Shown here: positions 58,701 to 63,249 of the stretch, in pieces
How the letters are laid out: the number at the start of each line of letters is the position of its first letter
Position numbering within the stretch: the stretch's first letter is position 1
Source of the DNA: Verrucomicrobiota bacterium
Lineage (GTDB): Bacteria > Verrucomicrobiota > Verrucomicrobiia > Verrucomicrobiales > Verrucomicrobiaceae
NCBI GenBank assembly: GCA_017301975.1
Contig: JAFLEI010000030.1
Coordinates: 32,390-96,389, forward strand
DNA length: 64,000 nt
Direction of reading: 5' to 3'
Notes under the pieces: generated by a model
Databases searched by the model: none
What the model was told of the DNA's origin: nothing
What the model saw: the letters and a program-made list of their open reading frames with translations, nothing else
Program-made: the position numbers and the translations under genes

Positions 58701-58958
58701 TCCCAGTGTAAGTGGATCATTCAGACCGATAAACTGGCTGCCTAGAAAATTGAGATTCAAATTCGCGGTGTCGCCGATCGCAGAACCAGGAATGAGGCCG
58801 CCATTCCAGTTGGTGAAATCCTGCCAGGTCAAAGTACCGCTCTGGTCTTCAATCCAGATGCCCGTGGCAGCATGCGCGTAAGGTCCAGGCAACCAGACTG
58901 CCATCAGGCATGTCATGAACCAGCCGAGAAGTTTGCGATGTTGACGTAGTATTTTCAT
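31782..58958 (-). CDS. Giant PATR-repeat surface protein with PEP-CTERM anchor (about 9,058 residues)
   Basis: A continuous frame of 9,058 codons with no stop or frameshift. Order: signal peptide with basic n-region and hydrophobic core (MKILRQHRKLLGWFMTCLMA...), then many autotransporter-associated beta-strand repeats (typical: LTKLGQDVILLNGANTYTG), predicted to form a long beta-helix, and at the C-terminus VPEPSRALLLLLGLLGLC plus a run of arginines, a PEP-CTERM sorting signal. No autotransporter barrel is present. It is rich in Gly, Asn, Thr, Ser and Ala and has very few cysteines. Two modules about 12.6 kb apart are homologous. It is probably a surface fibre or matrix adhesin, sorted by an exosortase not found here. 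The ATG at 58958 gives the signal peptide, though no Shine-Dalgarno is seen; a TTG at 59003 has a GGGGAG nearby. Confidence 0.9.
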   Translation of the reverse strand: MKILRQHRKLLGWFMTCLMAVWLPGPYAHAATGIWIEDQSGTLTWQDFTNWNGGLIPGSAIGDTANLNLNFLGSQFIGLNDPLTLGTLNIGDVSGGSNLVLTPGVNGTLSLNNGASAVINKIGEGTAAILANVGLQSQLTLNVGQGILVLGGIVDGVNGFTKNGDGTLVLRGANNFTGVNILNGGITLVSPVGNDLSALGASSNYLQGTFVNSGATLAFNNDMGGTLNGGTVAGNGGTSLNNEPLFINGQGFRNLGALRSILGRESNQVTGTVTLLGAARVQSDLNTFSLTGNVITNDNELRIGGAGFTSITGAVAGSGEIIHYGVSGFRMQNVTTAQNFTGTITSLLGDIRADAGVGSQAANTNPYAKISALNLRNSWLRLVFGNGNGAPTTSDKADSRFSTTAPISMMSSQIYIENAGFGTGTNLFNYAVAQTLGTTTLLSGANRIGYRSASATGSIALTLTDILKPNQGTTMELFVDSLVGDALGLSAHHKILNTALETAGSNVNFIGGWAYTAGGTANPEFLKYITAGNGGFGYTALVAADYAVNTAVGTWSSGQNIKLSAAATLGAGVTTIQSLNLQSATGFTLGGAAGSTLVIDSGGILTSLATHTISVPTITAGAGSNYELYDIAWSTNVISSVIADNGANSVSLVKNGGGTTSFFGANTYTGTTYLNEGMFRDVIGSLTTALGSGNFNMSGGPNTQSTYETDRDFTRALGSGAGQVQITGGGGAGGGSTGFSAFGAPINVNFGGAGDTVVWGSTYFNPGIFTLNGGNATHVVTLVNDLDLGGEQRYIRLDGSASAGNRAVIGAISGDIFNGGIVKRGGGVLMFDNAKSYEGTTILQEGELWLRGNGTAGANVMGNDILINQGSRLKLDGPSNVGSNQMIALQNGDDLTPAAIAFGAGYGTGSDINFSSLTLSGGVVQTGPNSIVIANQQADNSRQNRVAVQISGNNNFQADLPGLIKAVAPDVQVWFGADTGNGTYTGTTLSTTGRNKTGGLEAFRLGSGGGTLTIANANVLNGNFPLFIGAEDQTARTNIGGVVYIPLAQNYSGSVTIGSGGILHVGSNGALSSANNVLNLRGGELRVEIADGLYGGTENQYASRILDIQGANGVLRTSALSGGGYAVVNFDQFQFTETGADRALVVSNLGSVFTDVHVNTIVMPNAARTVYLDVGVDNSYQAGAGMLTVDGVIADQATGVQSLRKRNGGVLILNADNTYDGTTTLEQGRLVLTHTGAAGNAGSIIDMATNGSRSSGLEFRINGTGPFLFDNAVTTSGGDNASTRIIIVGAAGPGSQNQEVQISSLTIGHAGSFTTDGTGSSALWFDGYNGYRTTVNGAVTLNRSIVFRTRGALTTFDGVVSGAAGNALEKSEQGTLWLNGNNNYLGSTTISNGYLVAGNDNAFGSATSDITFRGTAFSQILAAGARTISRNFINTATGSTQTLGGLDAGAKIFSGNLNLSTLGMNLAAVSGGDVTFSGTISGAGTGGINKVGTGTVILNPGTGNTFTGGVTVSQGTLIGYAKAGGNPFGTNNAFNVANGTLRLNNFTAAVNTTSSTGALTISTGNAALIVDNTGGTSTTLGFGSLARSNNATFTLKGITTDIGTAGNEKISFTSAPAVLNGTIGTWAVIQGAGANNAGTYATMSGSNVVAATYGGTGDLDLAAGSTQLFDATGVGGSLTADRSVYAFRTDSDISLGGATLNVGAANSSTLGQAGIILNSGADMAVGTINFGTNALNVYVEDAATPSALYVSLTNFRSNVNNTLSTSNVAAPAVLVKFGEGTLELYEANTFQGNVQVNAGTLSLMAANVIPTFGNLNAVTGSIVTIQPGATVLLNGNNQEFGNLSGTSVVSPVLSTGGTLNFGSKPLGAATTLIVGREGSNQTFSGQIIGDANSVLTKVGGGRLILNNWDTAAPNSLGTLDIAQGTVQTWLNDQSWATPTGFASAVTSDTNILLRGGSWEAFINGDQTGNAQNIYLGYSVIVQGGNSTLNTNRWQGGAANKALIFNNLSLDKQLLLVTGGNAIYPRFDGTITLNANGRIQTDAPLLLAGTITGNYSLEKRGGSNLEIGGDNSAWNGGLVITDGYVLFNNRGTDDIRYPGTTFVPSATANAGTGDIVLNRSSALRLNAPSNILSAQGQRVQTFANETVNSLRIDLGTDTALTNYSIRSTTNGSLGLNLSEGHWTTAIDQSKLGNGKWGLSAVTNTYYTAETLGAGVDNVYRFGGYNGATLAITGTGALSGTASVDVGRSSVLAGGNPGYTEAVVRFYGDQTYTGATNIYREADTGTIGAILEITGNSASSVFNVYGRLTLRGDGRVTNDAGDQVNVVNLMPGGNLRLDYSMDVNDNFIISRLDNSNLGLGTDENKWSDTQGMLLNGAGLNLINSSGRVNEETVGQITIQGGASIGLERNGTNGQIVLRTSGITRIGQATLGLRPTSSAAELGSINLQSAKFFLTGGAPVLTNGIVAPWMYDATSLSYLSYNNDTGFVDAAYTATGSNAAFFTGLNSTSIAWYNAAANTTLSGVANAYAMRITGTSTLTGGGINIWSGGLLTNGAVTLSSSTPLYFGDGTTPTEGIIYVADSSLVLNGVVTASNLTYGGPGFLQLTNAANAISGTIQMNGGLLYIDGNGARGTAGEIIMSADYLNNNNGSQMPSLRLRHNSATTTYSGLTVTVAQDVARAEIYAERYSGTSTTATVQFQNLNVLGTSGPGGTLLNLYNSNSNMDVLGTTLLGGTSAIAINVNGNTWRLAGTVTSSAAISKWGGGVLRLDGNNDATLSSTITVNAGELRLTAGNVAGFDSQAEGTGSLIMNNGTLRLAAQNTGTTNSTTTFFNSLGQNITIAGRTSIVYDRNGGTPASGSGGATIGAAGLEFITQNSATILFDPVSFGDHLRINSELVVTDMPFFRIPDASLIINNIVRGNGTLTKGDSYLITFNNNAANLNWTGGFISLQGYSRVTQSATNFTFGSGPVINGPTSTLSLNSLNNIAGSAVTSFSSGYTTPTILAISQSSLFTTANLNALFPYANNTSRAGAGGMLAFDGAGTVGTAFDQSAFQDGYWSLGAVIAGATYNGNAGSLLPGAEGVYRISGVAGLTLSPATAGSILFTGSNKVLYGKADAWNAAGYNATIAILGNNLDADYTGGTTITRGRDIGGGWYQGAIRVDGGNPTVSTYRTPLGTGQVDNYGHLRFAGANSGLVNAAGDNYTSIITHAGSRITFDNRTAFVNASAEGRYDDQASLTLNSSNLQIRGTNNINTAATNLETIGILNIFGGSAIRLDREGTGFAGLAVADIVRGTTDGRYGTLTINHNTGLLGANTAAGGVNNTEVIWLTGGGSIPMTNNMVDPWIIDRNADQFLKYDSTNGLQLITEGSAPANYLNPAAATTTLNSSVVLLNDGTEILDLGAATGTQTLGMNLDVYALRVNRNLNGSADGTATQITVESGGLIFTGGVAPNNVSPLISTDLYFGPGGGGEALIYARQNTGQIDGRIFASQVTKFGSGFLNINSDQKQFSGTWVINEGGIQFLTPDSVGNVANQIVLNGSVMSDDDDRQDGGASILFTELRYNYNSATPDLFTWGGGKITSWDNNLIRTVTASDRNQLIPDIDLKTTGAASNPLQPGLIRFQVDGARSTLFTGIVTLFDNYNVNVDATSFGTGSTTGVQFGSINNQGLYDVYKAGDGVLSLGDNSASFTGNHFWYVDEGAVRVRDNGAFGAAGNTAVISQGGALEIAVAGFSPLATLDQRPGSIERWAVDGARSGTVNMGAGVHLQIFSNQTGNQTINMNGGSLMGYLPTDYDQVGVIHTLGSGVTLNLQADSYLGQPFPASETVIYDMGKQNSIMGGNPNDLALRGSYLQIDGVISGNFGLTKLGQDVILLNGANTYTGATTVRNGILQIGRHNSLNTSTALVMNGSAGQFDLNGYNQEVASLSGPAGSINNGAFDYNTLTVNQSGDTTYGGTLDGNVTLSKTGAGTLTLLGGNTNRGGTVVNAGTLALGAAATVSGTNASLTANGGTLDLGGTSQTVGKVTIAGGTIANGSLAGSSYDGQSGTVSADLTGTGALTKTSSGVLKLSGSNSYTGGTNVQEGELDLDGTTQNVGDLVLAGGIISNGTLNATSYDLRQGTISASLTGAVSVNKTTGGLVALTGSNSYTGATNILAGVLVFGSAASLPGFPTPAAINVSNGAFLSFRAGGAGEWTTADINTAIGAANFSPSGGIGFDVTGTNEFTYGSIISGGKSVLKSGAGTLTLTGNNTYTGATIVAGGTLKVGSDDNTIFGTGNVIVAAGTLDLNGFDLRLGGLALGGGPAGSTATVNAGNNLLTLGGNITYLAENNPNGATITASVLDCGLSLGGVTRYITVGDSSAAALDLTINAIIVDGIAPAGIVKLGSGTLALTAANTFSRAVYVNEGVLSVSSMANLGTAAAVNLAATLQVTGSTALNFDKNILLTGNGTLEVANAAGVTMNGVISGGYGDNFTVTGAGNLTLASANTLTGITTVSGTGSLILGNGDALQFSTLNSSGNVVFSSTAGGVFTLGGLTGSANMVLQDNAAGAINLRIVGNGTTYTGVLSGTGGLTKLGQNSLINPTKITNSTFTIGAAQTYTGATTLTGSVSAPIGSGNSANALILDFANAAAPATNLISSSSALVFGGVSQTNGGTLQLNGKASTANSQTFASTLVDQGSSFIYMNQGTATSLSLALGAITRTAGSTLDIALPAAGTVSGSYSLTNGILGAWATISAPATAGAAADWATISGGNLVAYTAYTDITSTGTTLANNAANNVRINAGGTATTTNLSAGTTDINTLLVKATSTANSTLNIGGGNTLRLGAVGGVLLASGAGNLYIGSPIGAATTTTYVGNTGNTYLTSTTGSITAGGANDTAGELIFTNSTPNSNSAQVLTINAAIVDNGSGSVSVTYSGWGKKEVNGINTYTGGTVIDLGQVYVRNNVSPFGTGAVTIKDGGQVFAQDTILTNDFFLSSAATIQGAGLGGMRLDNAVATGTITLVNDAQISTANYGIFTGQITGGGALLKLGNGTTILTNATNNYTGGTVVTGGALILRGNAVLGANVAGNDVLVSGAYSTAGALTLNAPSSIGDNQRITLGLAALGDLNSAVAIGFGAGYGDGSGIRFLSLESTSGTALGGNNIYLSSFMPGLAGRVAIHLSGNMNFSTDVAAEIAALSPNTQVWLGANTGNGVFTGSAFSATNGALRLGAGGGTITIKNANVLTGNVPLIIGSPDNNGRANLGGIVYLPQAQNYSGSVTIGSGGVLQVGSNAALSTGDNNVYLMGGELRLDLAQGTYGQTDTQYAARNLLVVGGNSVIRTSPLTGGAYSAVQINDIALYDASRVLTIGTVGTIFTNLVVNNITLNNNTTAAIDQYLDVGVDNSFQTGAGVLTVNGVISQTGPAAVNLQKRQGGVLILNSDNTYDGSTNLQQGRLVLGNVGAAGDAGSTINMATNNDRRSDLEFRLNGTGPFVFNNIINTTGGNDNSTRVIVVGATGPGSENQLVKIPTLIIGHGGTFGLDSGVSSSIYFDGYNGYKLEITDSVVLNRDINLRTRGALVTISGVVSGDVANDLNKQEQGTLWLSGNNTYAGDTYISNGYLVLGNDNALGTSSNAVTFRINNAFSQLLLSGVGRTLARNIINSSTGGTQTIGGLDAGAKFFSGNLNLSALGINLAAVSGGDVTFSGTISGAGAGGINKVGSGTVILNPATGNSFTGGVKVSQGTLVGYAKAGGNPFGTNNAFNVLNGTLRLNNTTGAVNTTSSTGALTINTGNAALIVDNTGGTSTTLGFGSLSRSNNATMTLKGITTNIGTAGNEKISFTSAPAVLNGTIGTWAVIQGAGANNAGTYATMSGSNVVAASYGGSGDLDLATGSTQLFDASGVGGSLTADRSVYAFRTDSDISLGGATLNVGAANSSTLGQAGIILNSGADIAVGTINFGTNALNVYVEDAATPSALYVSLTNFRSNVNNTLSTGNAAAPAVLVKFGEGTLELYEANTFQGNVQVNAGTLSLMAANVIPTFGNLNAVTGSIVTIQPGATVLLNGNNQEFGNLSGTSVVSPEQNTGGTLNFGSKPLGVATTLIVGREGSNQTFSGQIIGDANSVLTKVGGGRLILDNWDTAAPNSLGTLDIAQGFVQSWTNDQSWATPTGFASAIPSTTKILLRGGQWEVYALGDNTGNSQRILVGNNIIHQGGDSQLIVNRPAVGGQAASSKLLTFGTLTLDVQRFLTTGGNTFIPRFDGLTTLTNHARIQTDVQLVLAGGISDGGMGYTINKIGGSDLTISGDNSATWSGGLVLSGGTILFGSRGTDDILYPGVTFVPSSTANAGTGDIVVTQGFSATGASLALRLNAPGNLVAGQEVQVFGTEQNWTSRIDIGTDAPLTSYSLRSTTNGSLALGMGDAGLFTQALDEARMGSGKWGISAYGNTFYMADTLGAGVDNVYHFTGTNAATLSIVNDNVLTGSASLEVGRNPLVSGSVTTQGTVAIIRAYGNQDYTGNTTIYRGADFGSIGNYLEFTGSFVSPNIDVYGRLNLRGLATVTDASGLNNINTVNILPGAVLRLDYSLDVNDQFVVSRLNNSNLAISNKWGDTTGMTLDGATLNMAAASQHFTTEVIGDLTIRGGAGLYLERNSTNGGIVLSTSNIVRSGQSTLTIRLNADEFGLNQFQGQRVYVTDPTWLALNSSNGMLNPWMFVAPAASNTTLNSSNLSFIAYNDATGMTYAPWTATGSGASFLQGLNSTSIAYYNASANAALTAVSNTYALRVTGTSTISGSQLNIYSGGLLTSSAVTFSNPLFFGDGTTATEGIIFSFDNTLVLSGKVTANNLTRSGASTTQFSSTSNVITGNLQVNGGTIIGDAPGTFGTASITLHGDYLNNNNGSQMPVVSFRTASANGTYNNSVTIAQNVPLARIDTNRSSGSGSGTITISSLTVEGTATLSGTLVQFINNNSYNLAVAGATTINGTGQVGLYVNAGTVQLVGTVTSSAGIIKSGDGVLRLDADNASTLSSQITLDRGEVRITGTGTGTVPNLAAGTGDFISNYGTIRLASAVLDHDFFVTPGQKLFINGLTLLTLDRNGGTVGANKYFGTDNGGQKIITANDSFLIVNGQDSLVIEAGLVINDVLSLRTDTTTYLREKIEGRGRLVKMGNGTLVLDSYNAPHTFSGGFDTFSGITLLNAANTTLGTGAVRVYAGAYLSMLNTANLGTTGLTLVVTSDSALTVIGVRTAANFNSITAAAAAPGLIQGNGFGILSLENNQTLSVDPLMATRDGGVFSNWFLGGGSGNGTLTANSVTPWGVNGNEFRLGGAASTLTVGPATAGAAQFSDSAAGPSTMLLGAGMNLNAYGTIVFNNNGNNDYSGGTLLARTRNSDNSYRGFVLSLQGGNNGTRTPLGTGAVEVFGQVNIEGSAGTAVSVTGANSNVWNLHPSTRLRFDFGTPYTGTNLDGRWSDTDAILLNGGSLEIIGDNAAVVAGSIQYTETVGAVTAALGADISVIRNTGFYAELTLADLLRDVGTSGTLTIRHNAGLLGVAGAVNAERLIVTAWAAGSPLMNNNMIDPWIIDRSEHQFLRYDPTLGFQVITAANTANYVDSAATTLDGSVSGLLLDGTGILNATGNPATLGANLDLYALRVSRDINVNTNGNANDIIIRSGGLINAANNSPTINANLYFGYTSTAGDGEALIQSSSGTLQINGKIYASQVTKSGLSFLSIRGDQTQFHGNWVIQDGGIQFLTPNSTGDGTNQIILGGGHMNDGDNYLQSFYSEVRFNFNPGTPDLFTWQTGKITSYDIGRIYMTGMGADRLTQIADIDLRTTNTTPGAGQEGLLVVQVDYSRETTRTGTVTLYDDYQLWVEAGNFGPGATTGLQLGSGTGVGGLNNQGLYDFRKVGDGMLILGDNSGSFTGGRTFTISEGGARVTSNGAFGDNTVNAVISSTGALEIAVSNWVPTANLSQTWGSIERWAVSDARGSGDYTMATGVNLQVFADLTGSRTITLTGGSLMGYMPLDYDEVAIIQTIHSGVIINLSADSYLGQNYPAGTSSGQNSLYYDMGKLNTTLNLNPNDIGLRGSYLQIDGNITGNYNLTKTGQDIIKLSGTANTYGSTSVENGILQIGANNVLPLNGTLTTKFLGMFDLNGYNQEVAGLNGDGGSVNNGGFDNNTLTVNQAADTTYGGQLNGNVTLRKKGAGKLSLASVNSYRGGTVFEGGTLSIAQASSLGYVSLNFRADALRFAGGTLEVTDNTTLDATTGVTLDAPGGVIAVAAGKTFTIASVLTGAGALTLADAGTLQLNASGSDYSGDTNLISGALSGGMANAFSSKSRQVITGDTVFGTLNLGGFNQFIGSLASTGAVQANASVILGSNVLTVGGDNSFGAVYAGSITGSGIFRVSTNGSQTLSTVDNSSQTWTTEIANGQLTVSNNAQLGSGDVTLGIVGVTGADDRIVLDLQGTTVTNNVIVNNTNSTGVSVIQASTAAASAISGSVTLNRDIFAGAASGQQLGLGGSVSGAGRITVVDSGTVVLSGGNSYGTGVAGSAGVAIDGGTVIRSGILEVGSSSALGVKHVELGDVRTVMATVVDRATTVSLTLGGGTFDPAGGGAQSGAFNGVSSTVDGNTYGVGDVGKTILVKDEEANPGANGIYTIVSVSGGTMNLVRNVEFDAPVEMKYGTQFTVTNGTSATKSFFMMEPDVQQCCLPVADPIRFHEEAAVNNVALLINTGGVNVANALDVNATAGTGSVTIGGAASLTTGASTFSGNMVLQNLQSGATGIETQTVTLTSATNGTGTGITFSGVISEADSVNDTLSVEKTGAGTVTLTAANTYHGTTAVTAGTLSLGTGGSIDDTTFIRVDSGATFETPTGGYTTDATVSGSGTILGDLTIGSNVGNINAVGVLKPGDSTGGLLANAGNQVGTLTVTGNLTLAAGGTRLEMQLGSAFAADANASVEFATRLGNGTFDAWITDNSDNHITIWEAGTGSHDRLNISGTMNLAANGQISITNPDSYNVALGDVFDLMDWSSLNAGSYSSGGLYRDGGLLGDLVLPTLGSGLTWNTALFETNGILVVVPEPSRALLLLLGLLGLCVRRRRRYSI
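31785..31865 (-). other. PEP-CTERM sorting signal of the giant protein
   Basis: The last 27 residues consist of VPEPS, a hydrophobic stretch of about 13 residues (ALLLLLGLLGLCV) and a basic tail RRRRRYSI. This is the tripartite form recognised by exosortase, which would cleave near the PEP motif and free or anchor the protein. Confidence 0.9.
34390..44030 (-). repeat. Internal module B of the giant gene (~9.6 kb)
   Basis: This part of the giant gene aligns in order with module A, at an offset that stays between about 12,576 and 12,645 bp at each anchor I compared. Examples: DYLNNNNGSQMP near 38.4 kb (A: 51.0 kb), NPND(I/L)(G/A)LRGSYLQIDG near 34.8 kb (A: 47.4 kb), and the AQNYSGSVTIGSGG segment near 43.2 kb (A: 55.8 kb). 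Outside the near-identical block the two modules have diverged clearly. Confidence 0.8.
40609..42067 (-). repeat. Near-identical block, copy in module B
   Basis: It is almost identical, with scattered single-base differences and no indels, to 53194-54652. The offset is exactly 12,585 at three anchors spread across the block (near 40626, 40984 and 41959). It encodes about residues 5631-6117 of the giant protein. Sequence similarity drops sharply at both ends. Confidence 0.88.
47010..56620 (-). repeat. Internal module A of the giant gene (~9.6 kb)
   Basis: The N-terminal-side copy of the duplicated module (about residues 780-3980 of the product), related in order and content to 34390-44030. 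About 3 kb of other repeats (44.0-47.0 kb) separates the two. Boundaries are approximate because the flanks are also PATR repeats. Confidence 0.8.
53194..54652 (-). repeat. Near-identical block, copy in module A
   Basis: Partner of 40609-42067. It encodes about residues 1436-1922. The lower end lies in the segment coding for LGTLDIAQG and the upper end near the one for GGLDAGAK. Confidence 0.88.
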
Positions 58959-59170
58959 ATTTAACAACGATGAAATGGTTCTGAGTCCCAGCGGGTTATC
59001 CAATTTTCTCCCCAGTCAGTGGCACCCATGCCAGAGACCCTTCAGGGCTTGTCTTCCCGCCCCGCCCACTGCCACCACTGGCCTTCACTCCGGGAAAAAA
59101 TCCGCCTTGTTCACGCGCAGCAAAAAGCCGGCCGAAATAACGGCCTGGCCAGTTCATCAGAGCGATGGAC

Positions 59171-59210
59171 AAATGCATAAATGGGTGAATGAGGATGGGT
59201 GATTTGAGGG
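59171..59210. repeat. Imperfect heptad-periodic repeat
   Basis: On the minus strand the sequence reads in 7-base units such as ATCACCC, ATCCTCA, TTCACCC, ATTTATG. It is less regular than the arrays at 130, 1041 and 23912. Confidence 0.4.
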
Positions 59211-59214
59211 TCGA

Positions 59215-59236
59215 ATTAATGCGTGACCGCATTAAT
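59215..59236. promoter_or_regulatory. Candidate operator: perfect 9-bp inverted repeat
   Basis: ATTAATGCG, spacer TGAC, CGCATTAAT: a perfect dyad with 9-base arms in the AT-rich divergent promoter region. It looks like a binding site for a dimeric regulator. The protein that binds it is not known. Confidence 0.5.
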
Positions 59237-59497
59237 GGATAATTATCTGAACTTATTGCTTACTTTGAGCTAACCCACTCATTCAGTGCCATTGGTTAAT
59301 GGCTTGTTCGTTAGTAAATTTTGAAGGAGATCTAAGATCATCCTTTTCTTTATCATGAATAAAGACGCCGGTTTTGAAGCCGCTCAGAGACTGCCATGCC
59401 CCCTTTTTCCATGCTCCCCTTGATAGGCGAGATTTGACCGCCTCCTTTGCATCAGCAGTTGCGAGTTCGCCCCCCCTCCACACTTTCTGCACCCGCC

Positions 59498-61339
59498 ATG
59501 TCCCGCATCCCGGAAGAAACCATCCAGCAAGTGATCGCCGCCACAGACATCGTGGCGCTGGTGGGCCGCTCCGTGAAGCTGCGCAAGGCGGGCACGAACT
59601 TCCTCGGCCTGTGCCCCTTTCACAACGAGAAAACCCCCTCCTTCAATGTCAGCCCCTCCCGCAACACCTACCACTGCTTCGGCTGCGGTGCGGGCGGCAC
59701 CGCGATCCGTTTTGTCATGGAGCATGACGGCCTGTCGTTCGTGGAGGCGGTCAAACGCCTGGCGGATGCCGCTGGAATCCGCATCGAGGAAGAAGTCTGG
59801 GATGCCAATGCCGAGGCGGAGGCCAAGCACCGCAGCCTGCTCCTGCGGGCGCACCGCGAGATCGCCGAATGGTTCCACCAGCTTCTGATGAAGCACAAAA
59901 TCGCCGCGCCAGCGCGTGACTACCTCAAGTCACGCGGCATCAAGGCGGAGGTGGCGAAAAACTGGCTGATGGGCTACGCCCCGCCCCACGGCGCATTCTT
60001 CCGCGAATGGGCCGCGCAGGCCAAAATCCCCGAGAGCGTGCTGGTGGAGGCCGGGCTCTTTGTACAGAGCGATGAAGATTCAGGCCGCCGGGGCACCTAC
60101 CCGCGCTTCCGCGACCGGCTGATGTTTCCCATCCGCAACGATCATGGCGATGTGATCGCCTTTAGCGGGCGGGTCCTCGATCCTGAAGCCAAGACCGCCA
60201 AATACCTCAACTCCCCCGAAACCTCCCTCTTCAGCAAGAGCAAGGTGCTGTTTGGCTTTGACCGCTCCAAACGCGCCATCTCCAAGGCGGGCGAAGCCAT
60301 CGTCTGCGAAGGCCAGATCGACATGATCATGGTCTATGAGGCAGGCTTTCAAAACGTCGTGGCAGGCCAGGGCACCGCCTTTACGGAACTCCACGCCAAG
60401 CTGCTCAAGCGCGTGTGCAACGAGGTCGTGCTCTGTTACGACTCCGACAACGCGGGCTACAAGGCGGCCGAACGCGCCTTCCAGATCCTCTCCCCCATCG
60501 GTCTCACGGTGAAGGTGGCCTCCCTCCCGCAGGGGGAAGATCCGGACTCGCTGCTGCGCAAGCAAGGCAAGGACGCGCTGCAGGACGTGCTGGGGAACTC
60601 CATGGACTTTCTGGAGTACCAGATCCGCCGCCTCCGGGCCAGCGCCAAATCTGACGGCATGGTGGAGCGCGTGCGCATGGCCGAGCAGGTGGCGGCAGCG
60701 ATCAGCATCTTCAGCGGCGTGGCCCAGCGCATCACCGCCGTGAACAAAGTGGCCAAGATGCTGGAAATCTCCGAAGAACAGCTCTCGGCGATGGTCAATC
60801 GCGCAGCGAAGGAAGCCAAGGGCGGCCAGTCTGCCGGAAACGCCCCCGTGAATGTGGTGGATGAGGCCAAGAAACTGCTCGCCTCGCAACACCGCACCTC
60901 CCTGGCGCTTTGCCAGATGGCCCTGGCCGATGCCGAGATCATGTACTGGCTGCGGGAAACCGACTGCGAAGACCTCCTGCGCGAGGTGCCCGGCACGGAA
61001 ATGCTGGCCCGGCTGGTGCACAGCCGCCATGATCCGCTGGAGGAGGCCTCACAGCTTGCCTTCATGGCCGGGCTGGACCGCCAGGAGGAGGCGGCCTTTG
61101 CCCAGCTCCAGGCGCGGCCACGTCTGCCGGGCGGACTTGAGGATGCGAAAAGCGCCCTCTACACGCTGGAGCTCGTGCGGATGAAGAACCTCATCCAGAG
61201 CATTGCGTCCAAATTGCGCCAGCGCGATCTCCCCAAGGAGGAGGTCGAACGCCTGCAGCAGCAGCAGATAGAACTCATCGCAAGGCACAAAGAATGCCTT
61301 GACCGTACGAAACCAACCCCGAATGTTTCCACCCCCTGA
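59498..61339 (+). CDS. dnaG: DNA primase
   Basis: A 613-residue primase that makes RNA primers at the replication fork with the DnaB helicase. The N-terminal CHC2 zinc finger has Cys39, His42, Cys60 and Cys63 (CPFHNEKTPSF, YHCFGCG). The RNA polymerase and TOPRIM core follows (VCEGQIDMIMV with the metal-binding Glu, VLCYDSDNAG with the Asp pair), then a C-terminal helicase-interaction part. The ATG at 59498 is the family start; the frame continues to 59447. rpoD follows after 33 bp, the usual primase-sigma pairing, but rpsU is not in front. Confidence 0.96.
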   Translation: MSRIPEETIQQVIAATDIVALVGRSVKLRKAGTNFLGLCPFHNEKTPSFNVSPSRNTYHCFGCGAGGTAIRFVMEHDGLSFVEAVKRLADAAGIRIEEEVWDANAEAEAKHRSLLLRAHREIAEWFHQLLMKHKIAAPARDYLKSRGIKAEVAKNWLMGYAPPHGAFFREWAAQAKIPESVLVEAGLFVQSDEDSGRRGTYPRFRDRLMFPIRNDHGDVIAFSGRVLDPEAKTAKYLNSPETSLFSKSKVLFGFDRSKRAISKAGEAIVCEGQIDMIMVYEAGFQNVVAGQGTAFTELHAKLLKRVCNEVVLCYDSDNAGYKAAERAFQILSPIGLTVKVASLPQGEDPDSLLRKQGKDALQDVLGNSMDFLEYQIRRLRASAKSDGMVERVRMAEQVAAAISIFSGVAQRITAVNKVAKMLEISEEQLSAMVNRAAKEAKGGQSAGNAPVNVVDEAKKLLASQHRTSLALCQMALADAEIMYWLRETDCEDLLREVPGTEMLARLVHSRHDPLEEASQLAFMAGLDRQEEAAFAQLQARPRLPGGLEDAKSALYTLELVRMKNLIQSIASKLRQRDLPKEEVERLQQQQIELIARHKECLDRTKPTPNVSTP

Positions 61340-61372
61340 CTGTCGCGGGTTCAGGCCCCCACCGAGGTAAGT

Positions 61373-63232
<1,860 letters not shown>

Positions 63233-63249
63233 TGGGAATGCTGCTTGGA

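Larger units (their letters stand above)
58959..59497. other. Divergent intergenic region, giant gene and dnaG
   Basis: About 540 bp without a convincing gene. The part 59211-59345 is notably AT-rich and is the likely promoter region for both directions. It contains a perfect 9-bp dyad (59215-59236), a 10-base palindrome GATAATTATC at 59238-59247, and a short dyad CCATT-N4-AATGG at 59289-59302. A 7-periodic stretch lies at 59171-59210. I cannot place -35/-10 boxes with confidence. Confidence 0.6.

Noticed and set aside
59355..59423. 22-codon ORF upstream of dnaG as a leader peptide
   Set aside because: The nearest Shine-Dalgarno-like AAGGAG is about 30 bases away, and no attenuator structure or residue bias is seen.
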